A program made the translations under genes and the position numbers. The notes beneath the pieces are model-generated. The model was not told the origin of the DNA. It searched no databases and saw only the letters and a list, made by a program, of their open reading frames with translations. Positions 6,620-15,877 of a stretch of DNA of 57,545 bases are shown here, piece by piece. How positions within the stretch are numbered: position 1 is the first letter of the stretch; each line of letters begins with the position of its first letter. Origin of the DNA: an uncultured Prevotellaceae bacterium (GTDB lineage Bacteria > Bacteroidota > Bacteroidia > Bacteroidales > Bacteroidaceae); assembly GCA_947169245.1 (NCBI GenBank), contig CAMVPA010000020.1, positions 1 through 57,545 of the forward strand. The letters run 5' to 3'.

Positions 6620-9190
6620 ATGAAGAGATTCTTTACACTCGTGGCGCTGATGACACTGCTCGTGGCAGGGGTCTGCGCACAAGAGAAGAAGTCATGGGAC
6701 TTCACACAGGGATTGAGCGATGAAACCATCGCCAACCTCACTGCCGACGCTGCTAACTGGACCAGTAACGGTACCGACGCCGACGGCAACACCAACAACT
6801 GGAAGAACGCCGTGAACCAGGGAGCCAACGGCTACTGGCAGGCCAACGGCGTAGTCATCGAGGAACTGCGCGGTCTCCTCATCGACATCGGCAAGAACAA
6901 GGACAACTCCGTACATCTGGCCACGACCAAGCTGCGTCTGACGCGTAAGGGCACGAAGATTACGTTCCCGAAGTTGGCCAACGGACAAAAGATCACCATC
7001 CAGGGACGCTCGGCCAACAGCACGGCCACCAACCGTGGTATTGCTCCGGTGCAGAACTACATCCAGTTCCAGGCCGAGGAGAGCTCACCGCAGACTGGCG
7101 GCGCCTGCATCTTCTTGGGTAATCAGGTGGAGGGTTCCGAGGGCACCTATACCTTCGTGTGGAAGGTGGTGACCGAGGAGACCGACTCTGTCGACGTGCA
7201 GTTCCAGCTGACACCCGACGCCGGTATCGACTTCACCTTCTTCATGATTGACCAGGGCGACGCTCCCGCACTCGAGGACGCCCGTAAGGTGGCCTACCTG
7301 GGCACCGACGGCGACCTGGCCTACCAGTTCCTGAGCAGTAACAGTCTGATGGAGCTCACCACACTGAACGAGGTGCCCACGCTGGAGGCACTGCAGGACT
7401 ACGAGGTGCTGGTATTAGGCGCCGAGACAACGGCCGAGCAGGCCGAGGCTCTGAAGCCGCTGGTGGCCTTCTTCCCCATCGTGAACCTGAACCCCGCACT
7501 GAGCGAGACGTTCGGCATGGGTACCGCCACCGCCACTGAGACCACGACACTGACACTGACCGAGGGTGCCTTCGAGAATCTGGCCGAGACGCTGGAGTAT
7601 GCCGAGCCCATCACGGGCATCACCCTGAGCGACTATGCTGCCAAGGACGCCGTGCTGGGCAAGGCCGGCGACGTGGTGGCCATCCACGCCCATAACCAGA
7701 AGCGCAACGCCTACTACATGGTGCCCGCCGACAACGGCTGCGCCGAGCTGTGGAGCGACCTCGTGCCGCAGGTGGTTGTAGCTGCCGCCAAGACCAAGAA
7801 GGACGTGGCTGCCGTGGGCACGCCCGTCATCACCTACAAGCAGGAGGACGGTGTCTCAATAGTCACCATCACCGCCACCAACTCGAAAGCCATCTACTAC
7901 ACCACTGACGGCACTGAGCCCACAACGGCCAGCACGCTCTACACCGAGCCCTTCGAGCTGACCGCTGACGCCACCGTCAAGGCCATGGCCACCGGCGACG
8001 GCTACACCAACAGTGCGGTGGGTTCGAAGGAGGTGAAGATAGCCACAAGGCTGGCTGCTCCCACCATCGCCATTGCCAAGGAGCAGGGCAAGTCGACCGT
8101 CACCGTCACGGCTGCCGAGGGCGCCAAGGTGTACTTCAACTTCAACGGTGCCAAGACCAGTGCCCTGTCACAGGCCTATACCGAGCCCGTGGAGCTGACC
8201 GAGCCCACCACCATCTACGTGCTGGCCGAGGCCGACGACATGTTGCCCTCTGACGTAACAAGCCAGGAGGTAAGCATCGACGGCATCGACAAGACCAACA
8301 TTCGCCTGGACATCCTGTCACACTTCGACGCCAACCAGACCGACTGGCTCGTGGACAACACCGAGAACGGCGGCACGGGCAATGCCAGCGCCTACTACTA
8401 CTGGGGTAAGAGCGCCTGGAACTACTACTCGGACGAGGTGGACCACGAGGAAATCGTGAAGGACAGCGAGGGCAACGACTCCACTGTCTATGTGTACAAG
8501 CCCAACCCCGAGGCGCTGCGCGTCATCAACCCCAACAACGAGAACGGCTGGGTGCTGAAGTCTGAGGGTCAGGTGCTGACGGGCGAGCTGACGCTGGCTC
8601 CCGGCGAGGGCGTGGGCAACGGCGCTACAGGTCGCTTCGCCGAGGAGGCCACTGACTTCATGCCGGCCGGCATCGACAACGCCATCACCAAGGGTGTCAT
8701 CACCTTCGGCGGCAAGACCAGCGGCGAGCCCTACACGGGTCGCATCGAGACCACCGGCAAGCTACAGGGTCCGTTCGACGTCGTCGTCTTCTGTGGCAAC
8801 GGCAACAACGGCGAGGGTGGCAACATGGAGATACAGACCTCGGCCGACGGCGAGACATGGACCACACTGGCCAAGCTGAACATGGCCGGCACGCAGCGCT
8901 ACATCAAGCGCACCAAGGCCAGCTACGAGGAGACAGGTGAGGTCTTCCTGCGCGTGGCACACGTCAGCGGCAGCACCAAGGCTCAGGTCTATGACATCTA
9001 CGTACTGAACAACGGCGAGAAGTCGCAGCAGTACGGCGAGCAGCAGGAGATTGACGGCATACGCACCATCGGCAACAGCACCATGCGGAACGCCGTCTAC
9101 AGCCTGGGCGGCATGCGCCAGCAGAGCATGCAGCGCGGCCTGAACATCGTCATCGAGAACGGTGTGGCTCGCAAGGTACTGAAGAAGTAA
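6620..9190 (+). CDS. Secreted multidomain protein with CHB_HEX_C-like repeats
   Basis: 856 residues. Signal peptide MKRFFTLVALMTLLVAGVCA. An N-terminal segment (about 25-210, starting KSWDFTQG) resembles pectate-lyase-like or carbohydrate-binding regions common in Prevotella. Next comes a domain with VLGAETTAEQAEALKPLVAF (about 255-300). Two Fn3-like chitobiase C-terminal modules follow around 400-560; the first has IYYTTDGTEPT, the typical signature. The C-terminal third holds a jelly-roll-like region with TSADGETW. The tail is NAVYSLGGMRQQSMQRGLNI, a Bacteroidetes C-terminal module that may serve secretion or surface display. No catalytic residues are recognisable. The paralogue downstream shares the same order of domains. 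Confidence 0.75.
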   Translation: MKRFFTLVALMTLLVAGVCAQEKKSWDFTQGLSDETIANLTADAANWTSNGTDADGNTNNWKNAVNQGANGYWQANGVVIEELRGLLIDIGKNKDNSVHLATTKLRLTRKGTKITFPKLANGQKITIQGRSANSTATNRGIAPVQNYIQFQAEESSPQTGGACIFLGNQVEGSEGTYTFVWKVVTEETDSVDVQFQLTPDAGIDFTFFMIDQGDAPALEDARKVAYLGTDGDLAYQFLSSNSLMELTTLNEVPTLEALQDYEVLVLGAETTAEQAEALKPLVAFFPIVNLNPALSETFGMGTATATETTTLTLTEGAFENLAETLEYAEPITGITLSDYAAKDAVLGKAGDVVAIHAHNQKRNAYYMVPADNGCAELWSDLVPQVVVAAAKTKKDVAAVGTPVITYKQEDGVSIVTITATNSKAIYYTTDGTEPTTASTLYTEPFELTADATVKAMATGDGYTNSAVGSKEVKIATRLAAPTIAIAKEQGKSTVTVTAAEGAKVYFNFNGAKTSALSQAYTEPVELTEPTTIYVLAEADDMLPSDVTSQEVSIDGIDKTNIRLDILSHFDANQTDWLVDNTENGGTGNASAYYYWGKSAWNYYSDEVDHEEIVKDSEGNDSTVYVYKPNPEALRVINPNNENGWVLKSEGQVLTGELTLAPGEGVGNGATGRFAEEATDFMPAGIDNAITKGVITFGGKTSGEPYTGRIETTGKLQGPFDVVVFCGNGNNGEGGNMEIQTSADGETWTTLAKLNMAGTQRYIKRTKASYEETGEVFLRVAHVSGSTKAQVYDIYVLNNGEKSQQYGEQQEIDGIRTIGNSTMRNAVYSLGGMRQQSMQRGLNIVIENGVARKVLKK

Positions 9191-9221
9191 GAGGCGGGGA
9201 ACACCTCTTTCTAATAATTTA

Positions 9222-9264
9222 ACGGGTAATCGCTTGGCGGTTGCCCGTTTTTTTCGTACCTTTG
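9222..9264 (+). promoter_or_regulatory. Fused terminator-promoter, copy 2
   Basis: Almost identical to copy 1: hairpin 9222-9248, T-run, loop TTG, and TACCTTTG at 9257-9264. The preceding bases after the stop codon are also nearly the same, so the whole intergenic block is duplicated. Confidence 0.75.
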
Positions 9265-9337
9265 CGCACAAATTGCAGACTACAATCTGAAAGGAACAAC
9301 AAACCATAACATAAATTATTAACTAAAACAACTGATT

Positions 9338-11917
9338 ATGAAGAAAATCTTTACGCTATCGTTGCTGCTTGTGCTGGCTCTGACAGCCAACGCAGAAGGT
9401 AGGATGTGGGACTTCTCGAAATGGAGTCCAACGACAGTTAGTCAGGTTCAGAACTCTACCGACTGGACGAACGACGAGAAGGGCGACGGCTCTTCGAACG
9501 TGGTTCCCAACAATGCCTGCATGTGGGTTATCGGTGGTTCGATTGCCGCAACATGTGACGAGAATGGCTACCTGATGGCTGGCGGTGCCGTCATTCAGGA
9601 ACTGGAAGGTCTGAAGTGGACCGCCATCGACGCCAAGAAGGTTGCCTTGGCCTTCGATTACAACATTACCACTGATACCAATAAGTGGGGACCGTACAAG
9701 GGAAATTCCTACCTCTGGCTGAATGGTAAGACCACCGCCGTACACTTTACGATTCCGGCAGTTGAGCCCGGCACAGTCATCAAGATGGGTATCGAATCGC
9801 ACAAACCGAGCGACGCACGTGGTATCGACTTGTATGTAGACGGTACCAAACTTGACAAAGACCCTGCCGACTATCCCAAGGAATACGCCGAATACTCTTG
9901 GACGATTCCCGGAGAGGCCGGCGGCGAGCCTGTCGACGTTGACGTGCAGCCCAGTAACGGTTGCCATATCTACTTTATTCAGGTAGGTGACGGCGGCAGC
10001 CAACAGGTTGAGGAGGCCAAGAAGGTGGCTTACTTCGGTGCTGAGGAAGGTCTGGCCTACGCCATGCTGACCGGTACGCCGACCATCGACCTGACCACAG
10101 TTGAGGCTCCCACACTGGAGTCGTTGAAGGACTTCGATGCACTGGTCATCGGCGCCAACGTGACTGCCGAGCAGGCCGAGGCCCTGAAGCCGCTGGTGGC
10201 CTTCTTCCCCATCGTGAACCTGAACCCCGCACTGAGCGACGTCTTCGGTATGGGTACCGCTACACCCACAAGCACCAACACGCTGACAATCGTCGACCCG
10301 ACAAACGCCATCTTTGAGGGTGCTGACGAGGAACTGACCTACGCCGAAAACATCACCGGCGTCACGCTGAGCGACTATGCTGCCAACGACGCCGTGCTGG
10401 CCAAGGCTGGCGACGTGGTGGCCATCCACGCTCACAACGCAGGCCGCAACGCCTACTATCTGGTGCCCAACGACGAGGGTAACGAGTATCTGGTAACCTC
10501 ACTGATTCCGCAGACCATCGTGGCTGCTGCCAAGACCAAGAAGGACGTGGCTGCCGTGGGCACGCCCGCCATCACCTTCAAGCAGGAGGATGGTAAGTCC
10601 ATCGTCACCATCACTGCTGCCAACTCGAAGGCCATCTACTACACCACCGACGGCACCGACCCGACGACGGCCAGCACGCTCTACAGCGAGCCCTTCGAGC
10701 TGACTGCCGCTACCACCGTCAAGGCCTTTGCTACCGGCGACGGCTTCACCGACAGCCAGATTGCTTCTAAGGAAGTGACCATCGCCAGCAAGGCTGCCGT
10801 GCCCACTATCGCCGTAGCCCGCGAGCAGGGTAAGTCGACCATCACGCTGGCTTGCGCCACCGAGGGTGTCGATATCTACTACAACTACGCCGGCCAGTCG
10901 GCAACCACCGCTTCGGTGAAGTACACGGAGCCGTTTGAGCTGACGACTCCCGCCACGCTGACCGTCTTCGCCGGTGAGGCCAACGGCATCTTGGCCAGCG
11001 AGATCGGACAGCAGTTCATTGGCATCAACGGCATCAACGCCAGCAACGTACGCTGGGACGTCATCGCCCACTTCAATGCCGACGCTGAGAACTGGCAGGG
11101 CAAGGGTCAGCAGACCGACGACAGCGGCGCCATCATCAACGCCAACTACTTCTTCACATGGGGTAAGAACGCCGGTAAGTATTGGGACGAGACCTCTGCC
11201 GAAACCATCAAGGCCAGCGACGGTGTGACCGACTCTACCATCTACACTAAGACTCTGCCCGCATCGACCTACGAGGCTGAGGGCTGGATTCTGAAGTCCA
11301 TCGGACAGGTGATGACCTTCGAGAAACTGAACATCGGCTGGAACATCGGCGACACCAGCATGCGTAACCCCGACACCGCTGAGGATGCCATCGGCGTGAA
11401 CGACGAGATGGGCATCACCGAGAACGCTCTGACCTTCGGCAAGCAGCCCAGCGACGGCCCGTTCAATGCCAGCCTGGAGACCACGGCGAAGTATCAGGGT
11501 CCGTTCGACGTCATCGTCTATGCCGGCAACGGCAACGAGGGCCAGATTCCCACCATGCAGATTGAGACCTCGGCCGACGGCGAGACCTGGACGAAGCTGG
11601 GCGACGTGAACTACTCGCTCATCAAGCGCAACTGGAAGAAGACCCAGCTGAGCTATGACGGCACCGACGAGGTCTTCGTACGCCTGCTGCACACCGCTGC
11701 CAAGTCGAGCGGCCAGATCTACGACATCTACCTCATGAACAACGGTGAGAAGTCGAAGCAGTACGCTGAAGGCGGTGAGATTGACGGCATCAGCACCGTA
11801 CAGAACACCACCATGCAGAACGCTGTCTACAGCCTGGGCGGCGTACGCCAGCAGAGCATGAAGCGTGGCCTGAACATCGTCATCGAGAACGGTGTGGCAC
11901 GTAAGGTTCTGAAGTAA
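9338..11917 (+). CDS. Secreted multidomain protein, paralogue of the upstream gene
   Basis: 859 residues with signal peptide MKKIFTLSLLLVLALTANA. The domain order matches the gene at 6620. It has RMWDFSKW at the mature N-terminus, VIGANVTAEQAEALKPLVAF near 275, CHB_HEX_C-like modules near 400-560 (IYYTTDGTDPT), a TSADGETW region, and the tail NAVYSLGGVRQQSMKRGLNI. Identity with the paralogue is patchy. The middle and the tail are nearly identical in DNA, while the N-terminus and third quarter differ. That suggests recent gene conversion or selection on N-terminal binding parts. Function is unknown; surface glycan or host-matrix binding is a guess from the domains. It is followed by a strong terminator. 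Confidence 0.75.
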   Translation: MKKIFTLSLLLVLALTANAEGRMWDFSKWSPTTVSQVQNSTDWTNDEKGDGSSNVVPNNACMWVIGGSIAATCDENGYLMAGGAVIQELEGLKWTAIDAKKVALAFDYNITTDTNKWGPYKGNSYLWLNGKTTAVHFTIPAVEPGTVIKMGIESHKPSDARGIDLYVDGTKLDKDPADYPKEYAEYSWTIPGEAGGEPVDVDVQPSNGCHIYFIQVGDGGSQQVEEAKKVAYFGAEEGLAYAMLTGTPTIDLTTVEAPTLESLKDFDALVIGANVTAEQAEALKPLVAFFPIVNLNPALSDVFGMGTATPTSTNTLTIVDPTNAIFEGADEELTYAENITGVTLSDYAANDAVLAKAGDVVAIHAHNAGRNAYYLVPNDEGNEYLVTSLIPQTIVAAAKTKKDVAAVGTPAITFKQEDGKSIVTITAANSKAIYYTTDGTDPTTASTLYSEPFELTAATTVKAFATGDGFTDSQIASKEVTIASKAAVPTIAVAREQGKSTITLACATEGVDIYYNYAGQSATTASVKYTEPFELTTPATLTVFAGEANGILASEIGQQFIGINGINASNVRWDVIAHFNADAENWQGKGQQTDDSGAIINANYFFTWGKNAGKYWDETSAETIKASDGVTDSTIYTKTLPASTYEAEGWILKSIGQVMTFEKLNIGWNIGDTSMRNPDTAEDAIGVNDEMGITENALTFGKQPSDGPFNASLETTAKYQGPFDVIVYAGNGNEGQIPTMQIETSADGETWTKLGDVNYSLIKRNWKKTQLSYDGTDEVFVRLLHTAAKSSGQIYDIYLMNNGEKSKQYAEGGEIDGISTVQNTTMQNAVYSLGGVRQQSMKRGLNIVIENGVARKVLK

Positions 11918-11954
11918 AAAAGCAGGCACTCGGCACAGCCGAGAAACCACTAAT

Positions 11955-11986
11955 AATGCCCCGAGCTCACACGAGTCCGGGGCATT
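11955..11986. terminator. Bidirectional terminator between convergent operons
   Basis: AATGCCCCG (11955-11963) pairs with CGGGGCATT (11978-11986). T-rich sequence follows on the plus strand and A/T-rich sequence on the other side, serving the secreted-protein gene and the TolC gene. Confidence 0.75.
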
Positions 11987-12009
11987 TTCATTCCTCCTAC
12001 TTCATCACA

Positions 12010-13356
12010 TCAAAACTCCAACTCCTTGCCCTGATAGAAGCGGATCAGCGCCTGCTGGTAGAGCTGCTCATAGCGGGCCTGTACCAGGTCGCTCTCAGCA
12101 CGCAGGTAGTTGTTCTTCGACTCGTTGAACTCGGTGATGTTGGCCTTGCCGTTCTCGTACTTGGCCTGCATCAGCGTAAAGGCGTCGTGGCTACTGCGGG
12201 CGGCAGCAGCGCTGCTCTCACACTTGGCATTGGCAGCCACAGCGTTGTAGTAGACCTGCTGAATCTCCTTGTAGAGCGTCTTCTTCGTGTTGTCGAGCTG
12301 CAAGAGTTGGTTCTCACGGTCGATTTCGGCCGAGCGCACACTGTTGCGCGTCTGGAAACGGTTGAAGATGGGCACGCTGAGGTTCAGACCTATGTACTGC
12401 GAGAAGTTGTTCTTCAGCTGCTTGGCAAATCCGTCGCTCTTGAAGCCGCTGGTGGTGTAGTAGTTGGTACCCAGACCACCGCTCAGACTGAGCGAAGGCA
12501 TGTAGCCGGCCTTGGCAATATCAATGCTGCGCTCGGCAGCCTTCACCCCTATCTGTGCCGACTGCACCTCGGGCTTCACGGTGAGCGCTTCGGCGTAGAT
12601 GGCATCGGGGGAGGGGAGTTGGGCCTCATGGGGCTTATTGGCCTCATTAGCCTCATTGGCCCCAATAACCGGCCGTACCACGGTGAAGCCATCGGGCGTG
12701 GGGAGCTCCAGGAGCTGGGTCAGATTGAGGATGGCCAGCTGCAGGTTGTTGTCAGCCTGGGTGGCGGTCAGCTTGCTCTGCGCCAGTGTGGCCTGCTGCT
12801 GCGACAGTTCGGCGCCGCTGGCCTTGCCGTTGTCGACAAGCGCCTGCAGACGGGCCACCTGCATGGAGTCGATGCCAATCTGGCGGCGGGCCACCTCGGC
12901 CATCTCGATATCGTAGAGAATCTGTACGTAGGACTGCGCAACCTGCATGCGAATGTCGTTCTTCGCCTTATCCAGAGTGGCGGTGGCCGCCTCGAGGTTC
13001 AGCTGGTTCAGCTTCACCTGGTTGGGAATCTGGAATCCCGTGAACAGCGGCACGCTGGTGCCCAGCGAGAACGAGGTCGACGACGTGTTGGTGTTGGTAT
13101 AGGTGTTCTGCGCCGTCAGTCCGCGACCGAAGCTGAAGTTCTGGCTGGTGCCAGCACTGAGGTCGGGCAGCCGCTGATTTTTGGCCGTCGACAGCTGCAG
13201 CTCGCGCTGGCGCAGCTGGTTCTCCTGCTGCTTGACGCTGATATTGTGGCTCACAGCATAGTCGCAGCACTCACGGAGCGTCCACTGCTTGGGCTGGGCA
13301 TGAAGGCTTATAGGGCCCATGAGCCCCATGAGGCATATAGGAATTAACTTCTTCAT
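12010..13356 (-). CDS. TolC-family outer membrane efflux protein
   Basis: 448 residues with signal peptide (MKKLIPICLMGLMGPISLHA). It has the two long coiled helical repeats of outer membrane efflux channels, for example near SVKQQENQLRQRELQL and DRENQLLQLDNTKKTLYKEI. It should form the trimeric outer membrane duct for the MacB-like transporter encoded upstream in the same operon; the adaptor gene ends 3 bp before its ATG. Two stretches are made of 9-bp repeats: one encodes part of the signal peptide, the other a loop with NEANEANKPHEAQ (about residue 230). Both are in frame and look like recent insertions in tolerant sites. Confidence 0.88.
   Translation of the reverse strand: MKKLIPICLMGLMGPISLHAQPKQWTLRECCDYAVSHNISVKQQENQLRQRELQLSTAKNQRLPDLSAGTSQNFSFGRGLTAQNTYTNTNTSSTSFSLGTSVPLFTGFQIPNQVKLNQLNLEAATATLDKAKNDIRMQVAQSYVQILYDIEMAEVARRQIGIDSMQVARLQALVDNGKASGAELSQQQATLAQSKLTATQADNNLQLAILNLTQLLELPTPDGFTVVRPVIGANEANEANKPHEAQLPSPDAIYAEALTVKPEVQSAQIGVKAAERSIDIAKAGYMPSLSLSGGLGTNYYTTSGFKSDGFAKQLKNNFSQYIGLNLSVPIFNRFQTRNSVRSAEIDRENQLLQLDNTKKTLYKEIQQVYYNAVAANAKCESSAAAARSSHDAFTLMQAKYENGKANITEFNESKNNYLRAESDLVQARYEQLYQQALIRFYQGKELEF
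12624..12668 (-). repeat. Nonanucleotide repeat inside the TolC gene
   Basis: Five successive 9-mers on the plus strand: CCTCATGGG, GCTTATTGG, CCTCATTAG, CCTCATTGG, CCCCAATAA. They encode the NEA/HEA-type tripeptide repeats of the loop. Confidence 0.7.
13306..13341 (-). repeat. Nonanucleotide repeat in the TolC signal-peptide region
   Basis: Four 9-mers, GCTTATAGG, GCCCATGAG, CCCCATGAG, GCATATAGG, related to those at 12624 and 15841. They encode the hydrophobic core of the signal peptide (ICLMGLMGPIS). Confidence 0.65.
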
Positions 13357-13359
13357 GGA

Positions 13360-14517
13360 TTACTTGTCTTTATTGTCGTCAGTGATAATCTCCGGGCCAC
13401 GCACCTTGTCCTTGGCAGTGATGCCCTTCTTAATCTCGATGTTCACGCCATCGGAGAGACCTGTGGTCACCAGCGTGCGCTCATACGTCTTCAGCTTGTC
13501 TTTGCCCTTGATGACATAGACGAACGTAGAGTCGCCGCTGAACTCGATGGCGCTCTCAGGCACGGTAAGCACATTCTCAGCGCGGTCAAGCACTATCTCG
13601 GCGTTGGCACTGTAGCCGGAACGGAGGGTGCCGGAATAGGCTAACTGGACGGTCTTACCGTCTTTCTCCTGCTTCAGCGAAGCCAGTTTCACGGCAGCCT
13701 TGATTTCAAACTGGTTGGCGCCGTTCGACTCAGTAGCTTTCGGAGAGATATACTCCAGGGCGGCATCGAACTGCAAGTCCTGCAGGGCACCGATGGTAAT
13801 CTTCAGCGGTATGCCTATGGTCAGCTGTCCCACCTCCGTCTCGTCGATGTTGCCGCGGAAGATGAGGTCGTTCATGTTGGCCACGGTTGCAATGGTGGTA
13901 CCGTCGTTGAAGGTGTTGGAGTTGATGACGGAGTTACCCACCTTGACAGGGACGTCGAGAATGATGCCGCTGATGGTCGAACGAATCAGCGTTGACGAGG
14001 CCTTGGCGTTCGACTGCGACACACCGTCGCGCACCACCTGGAGTGCATCGACAGCGGCCGACTTCTCCTCAGTGGCCTGACGCAACTGCTGGCGCGACTT
14101 GTCGAACTCATCGTCAGAGATGAGGTTCTGGTTGTGCAGGTTTTCCACACGCTCAAAGTCCACCTGTACCTGCTTCAGGTTAATGTCGGCCAGACGCACA
14201 CGGCTCTCGGCACTCGACAGCTGACCCATGTCAGGAATCACCTTCACCTTAGCAATGACATCGCCGGCATTGACATACTCGCCAGGCTCCTTGTAGAGCT
14301 CGGCAATGATTCCAGAAATCTGGGGCTTGATGTTCACCTCGTTGCGAGGCTCAATCTTACCTGTGATAATCGTTGTCTTCTCGATGTTCTCCGTCTTCGG
14401 GGTAAACTCATTGTAGACAACTTCCTTGGGTTGGCTTTTCTGCCACAGGAACATGAACGTTCCGATGAAAATCAGCGCGATAATCAGCGCGATAATCAGT
14501 TTGCTGTACTTTTTCAT
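13360..14517 (-). CDS. HlyD/RND-type periplasmic adaptor protein (MacA-like)
   Basis: From ATG 14517 it has 385 residues: an N-terminal membrane anchor (LIIALIIALIFIGTFMFLW, about 7-25), a split lipoyl domain with KPQISGIIAELYKEPGEYV, a coiled-coil hairpin around 110-170, and beta-barrel and membrane-proximal domains. This is the adaptor that links the inner-membrane MacB-type permeases to TolC. The earlier in-frame start would add 20 residues read from the 5' leader and is not needed. The gene lies 59 bp after the second permease gene. Confidence 0.88.
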   Translation of the reverse strand: MKKYSKLIIALIIALIFIGTFMFLWQKSQPKEVVYNEFTPKTENIEKTTIITGKIEPRNEVNIKPQISGIIAELYKEPGEYVNAGDVIAKVKVIPDMGQLSSAESRVRLADINLKQVQVDFERVENLHNQNLISDDEFDKSRQQLRQATEEKSAAVDALQVVRDGVSQSNAKASSTLIRSTISGIILDVPVKVGNSVINSNTFNDGTTIATVANMNDLIFRGNIDETEVGQLTIGIPLKITIGALQDLQFDAALEYISPKATESNGANQFEIKAAVKLASLKQEKDGKTVQLAYSGTLRSGYSANAEIVLDRAENVLTVPESAIEFSGDSTFVYVIKGKDKLKTYERTLVTTGLSDGVNIEIKKGITAKDKVRGPEIITDDNKDK

Positions 14518-14576
14518 TGTTATGTTGTTTTTATTTGTTGTCGTTGGGTTTTCGGGCGGCAAAACCGCCCGACACA

Positions 14577-15824
14577 CTATTCATCGCGCATGGCGTCGAC
14601 GGGCTTGATGCTCATGGCGCGGGCCGCCGGAGCGAGGCCGGCCAGCACACCCATCGCCGAAACGACGAGAGCGGCGAAGATGGCTATCCAGAAACCTATC
14701 TGGAAGTGGGCGGCCAGGATGCCGTCTTCAGTATTTGCCAACTCAAGCATCTGAAGGATGAGCACGGCAAAGAGGATGCCGCTCATACCCGCCACCAGCG
14801 TCAGCACGATACTCTCGGAGATGATCTGCGTGAGTATTACCCTCGGCGTGGCACCAATGGCCCGACGGATACCAATCTCTGTGGTACGCTCGCGCACGGT
14901 GACCATCATGATGTTCGACACACCGATGGAGCCTGCCAGCAGGGTGCCGAGACCCACGAGCCAAATGAGGAAGTTGACACCCTTGAACAGGTTGTCGAGC
15001 AACTGGAACAGCACCTCGGTGTTGAACACCATAGCGCCCTGCTCGTCTGTCGGGTCGACGGTATGGGCACGGGCGATGGTCTCGCGGATGCGGTCGGTGA
15101 TTTTCGACATCACTACGCCAGGACGGCCGGTAACAGCAATCAGGTCGACGGAATTGCCACGGTTGTAGGCCTGCTGCATGAAGGTCAGCGGCAGGGTGAC
15201 ACCCGTACCTGTCTCGCCACTGAAGTTGACACCCTCGCTCATGTTGTAGTCGACACCCACAATCTGGTAGTAGATGTTGTCAATGCGTATGCGCTTGCCA
15301 CAAGGGTCACCGCCACCGGGAAACAGTTCCTTGTAGGTCTTCTTCTGGATGACGCACACCTTGCGGTGGTCGCGTATGTCGGCCTCGTCAATATATCGGC
15401 CGTAGTACATCTTCGGTTCGTTGACGCGCTGGAAGTCGGGCATGGCTCCGCTGACACCGATGGTGGCCTTGCGGTCGCCGTAGTAGGCAGTGCCGCCGTT
15501 CGAGAAGAGCAGGGGCGTGACGACGTCGAGTTCAGGCACACCACGACGCAGACGCTCCACGTCCTTGTAGTCCATGGTCCACATGCGGCCTTTGCGGAAT
15601 CCCTTGTATGCCTTGCTCGTGGGCTGTGCCCACACCAAGGCGCTATTGGTGGCAAAGCCTGCGAAGTTCTGCTGGAGCAGTTCCTTCAGTCCGTTGCCGC
15701 CTCCCATCAGTGCCACGAGCATGAACACGCCCCAAAAGACGCCGAAGCCCGTCAGGAACGAGCGCGCCTTGTTGCGAGTCAAGGTGTCGAGCACCTCTCT
15801 GTAACTGTCTATATCTATTCTCAT
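14577..15824 (-). CDS. MacB-type ABC transporter permease (second)
   Basis: 415 residues with the MacB/FtsX layout: one N-terminal membrane helix (FLTGFGVFWGVFMLVALMGG, about 22-41), a large periplasmic MacB-PCD domain (about 50-270), then three helices at about 280-405, including VRERTTEIGIRRAIGATPR, the FtsX coupling segment. No ATPase domain is fused. Together with the preceding permease it probably forms a heterodimer energised by the ATPase at 17122-17841. Substrates of such pumps include macrolides, peptides and lipoproteins; the substrate here is unknown. Confidence 0.87.
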   Translation of the reverse strand: MRIDIDSYREVLDTLTRNKARSFLTGFGVFWGVFMLVALMGGGNGLKELLQQNFAGFATNSALVWAQPTSKAYKGFRKGRMWTMDYKDVERLRRGVPELDVVTPLLFSNGGTAYYGDRKATIGVSGAMPDFQRVNEPKMYYGRYIDEADIRDHRKVCVIQKKTYKELFPGGGDPCGKRIRIDNIYYQIVGVDYNMSEGVNFSGETGTGVTLPLTFMQQAYNRGNSVDLIAVTGRPGVVMSKITDRIRETIARAHTVDPTDEQGAMVFNTEVLFQLLDNLFKGVNFLIWLVGLGTLLAGSIGVSNIMMVTVRERTTEIGIRRAIGATPRVILTQIISESIVLTLVAGMSGILFAVLILQMLELANTEDGILAAHFQIGFWIAIFAALVVSAMGVLAGLAPAARAMSIKPVDAMRDE

Positions 15825-15840
15825 TATTCTTGTTTTTTTG

Positions 15841-15876
15841 TCTTATAGGGCCTATGGGGCTCATGAGCCTCATAGG
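15841..15876. repeat. Nonanucleotide repeat between the two permease genes
   Basis: TCTTATAGG, GCCTATGGG, GCTCATGAG, CCTCATAGG: four 9-mers of the same family as those in the TolC gene, filling the gap between the two permease genes. Confidence 0.65.
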
Positions 15877-15877
15877 G

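Noticed and set aside
10499..11950. Minus-strand open frame of 483 codons
   Set aside because: Mirror of the secreted protein gene on the plus strand; composition (many V, G, L, D, H) is typical of antisense frames in this DNA.
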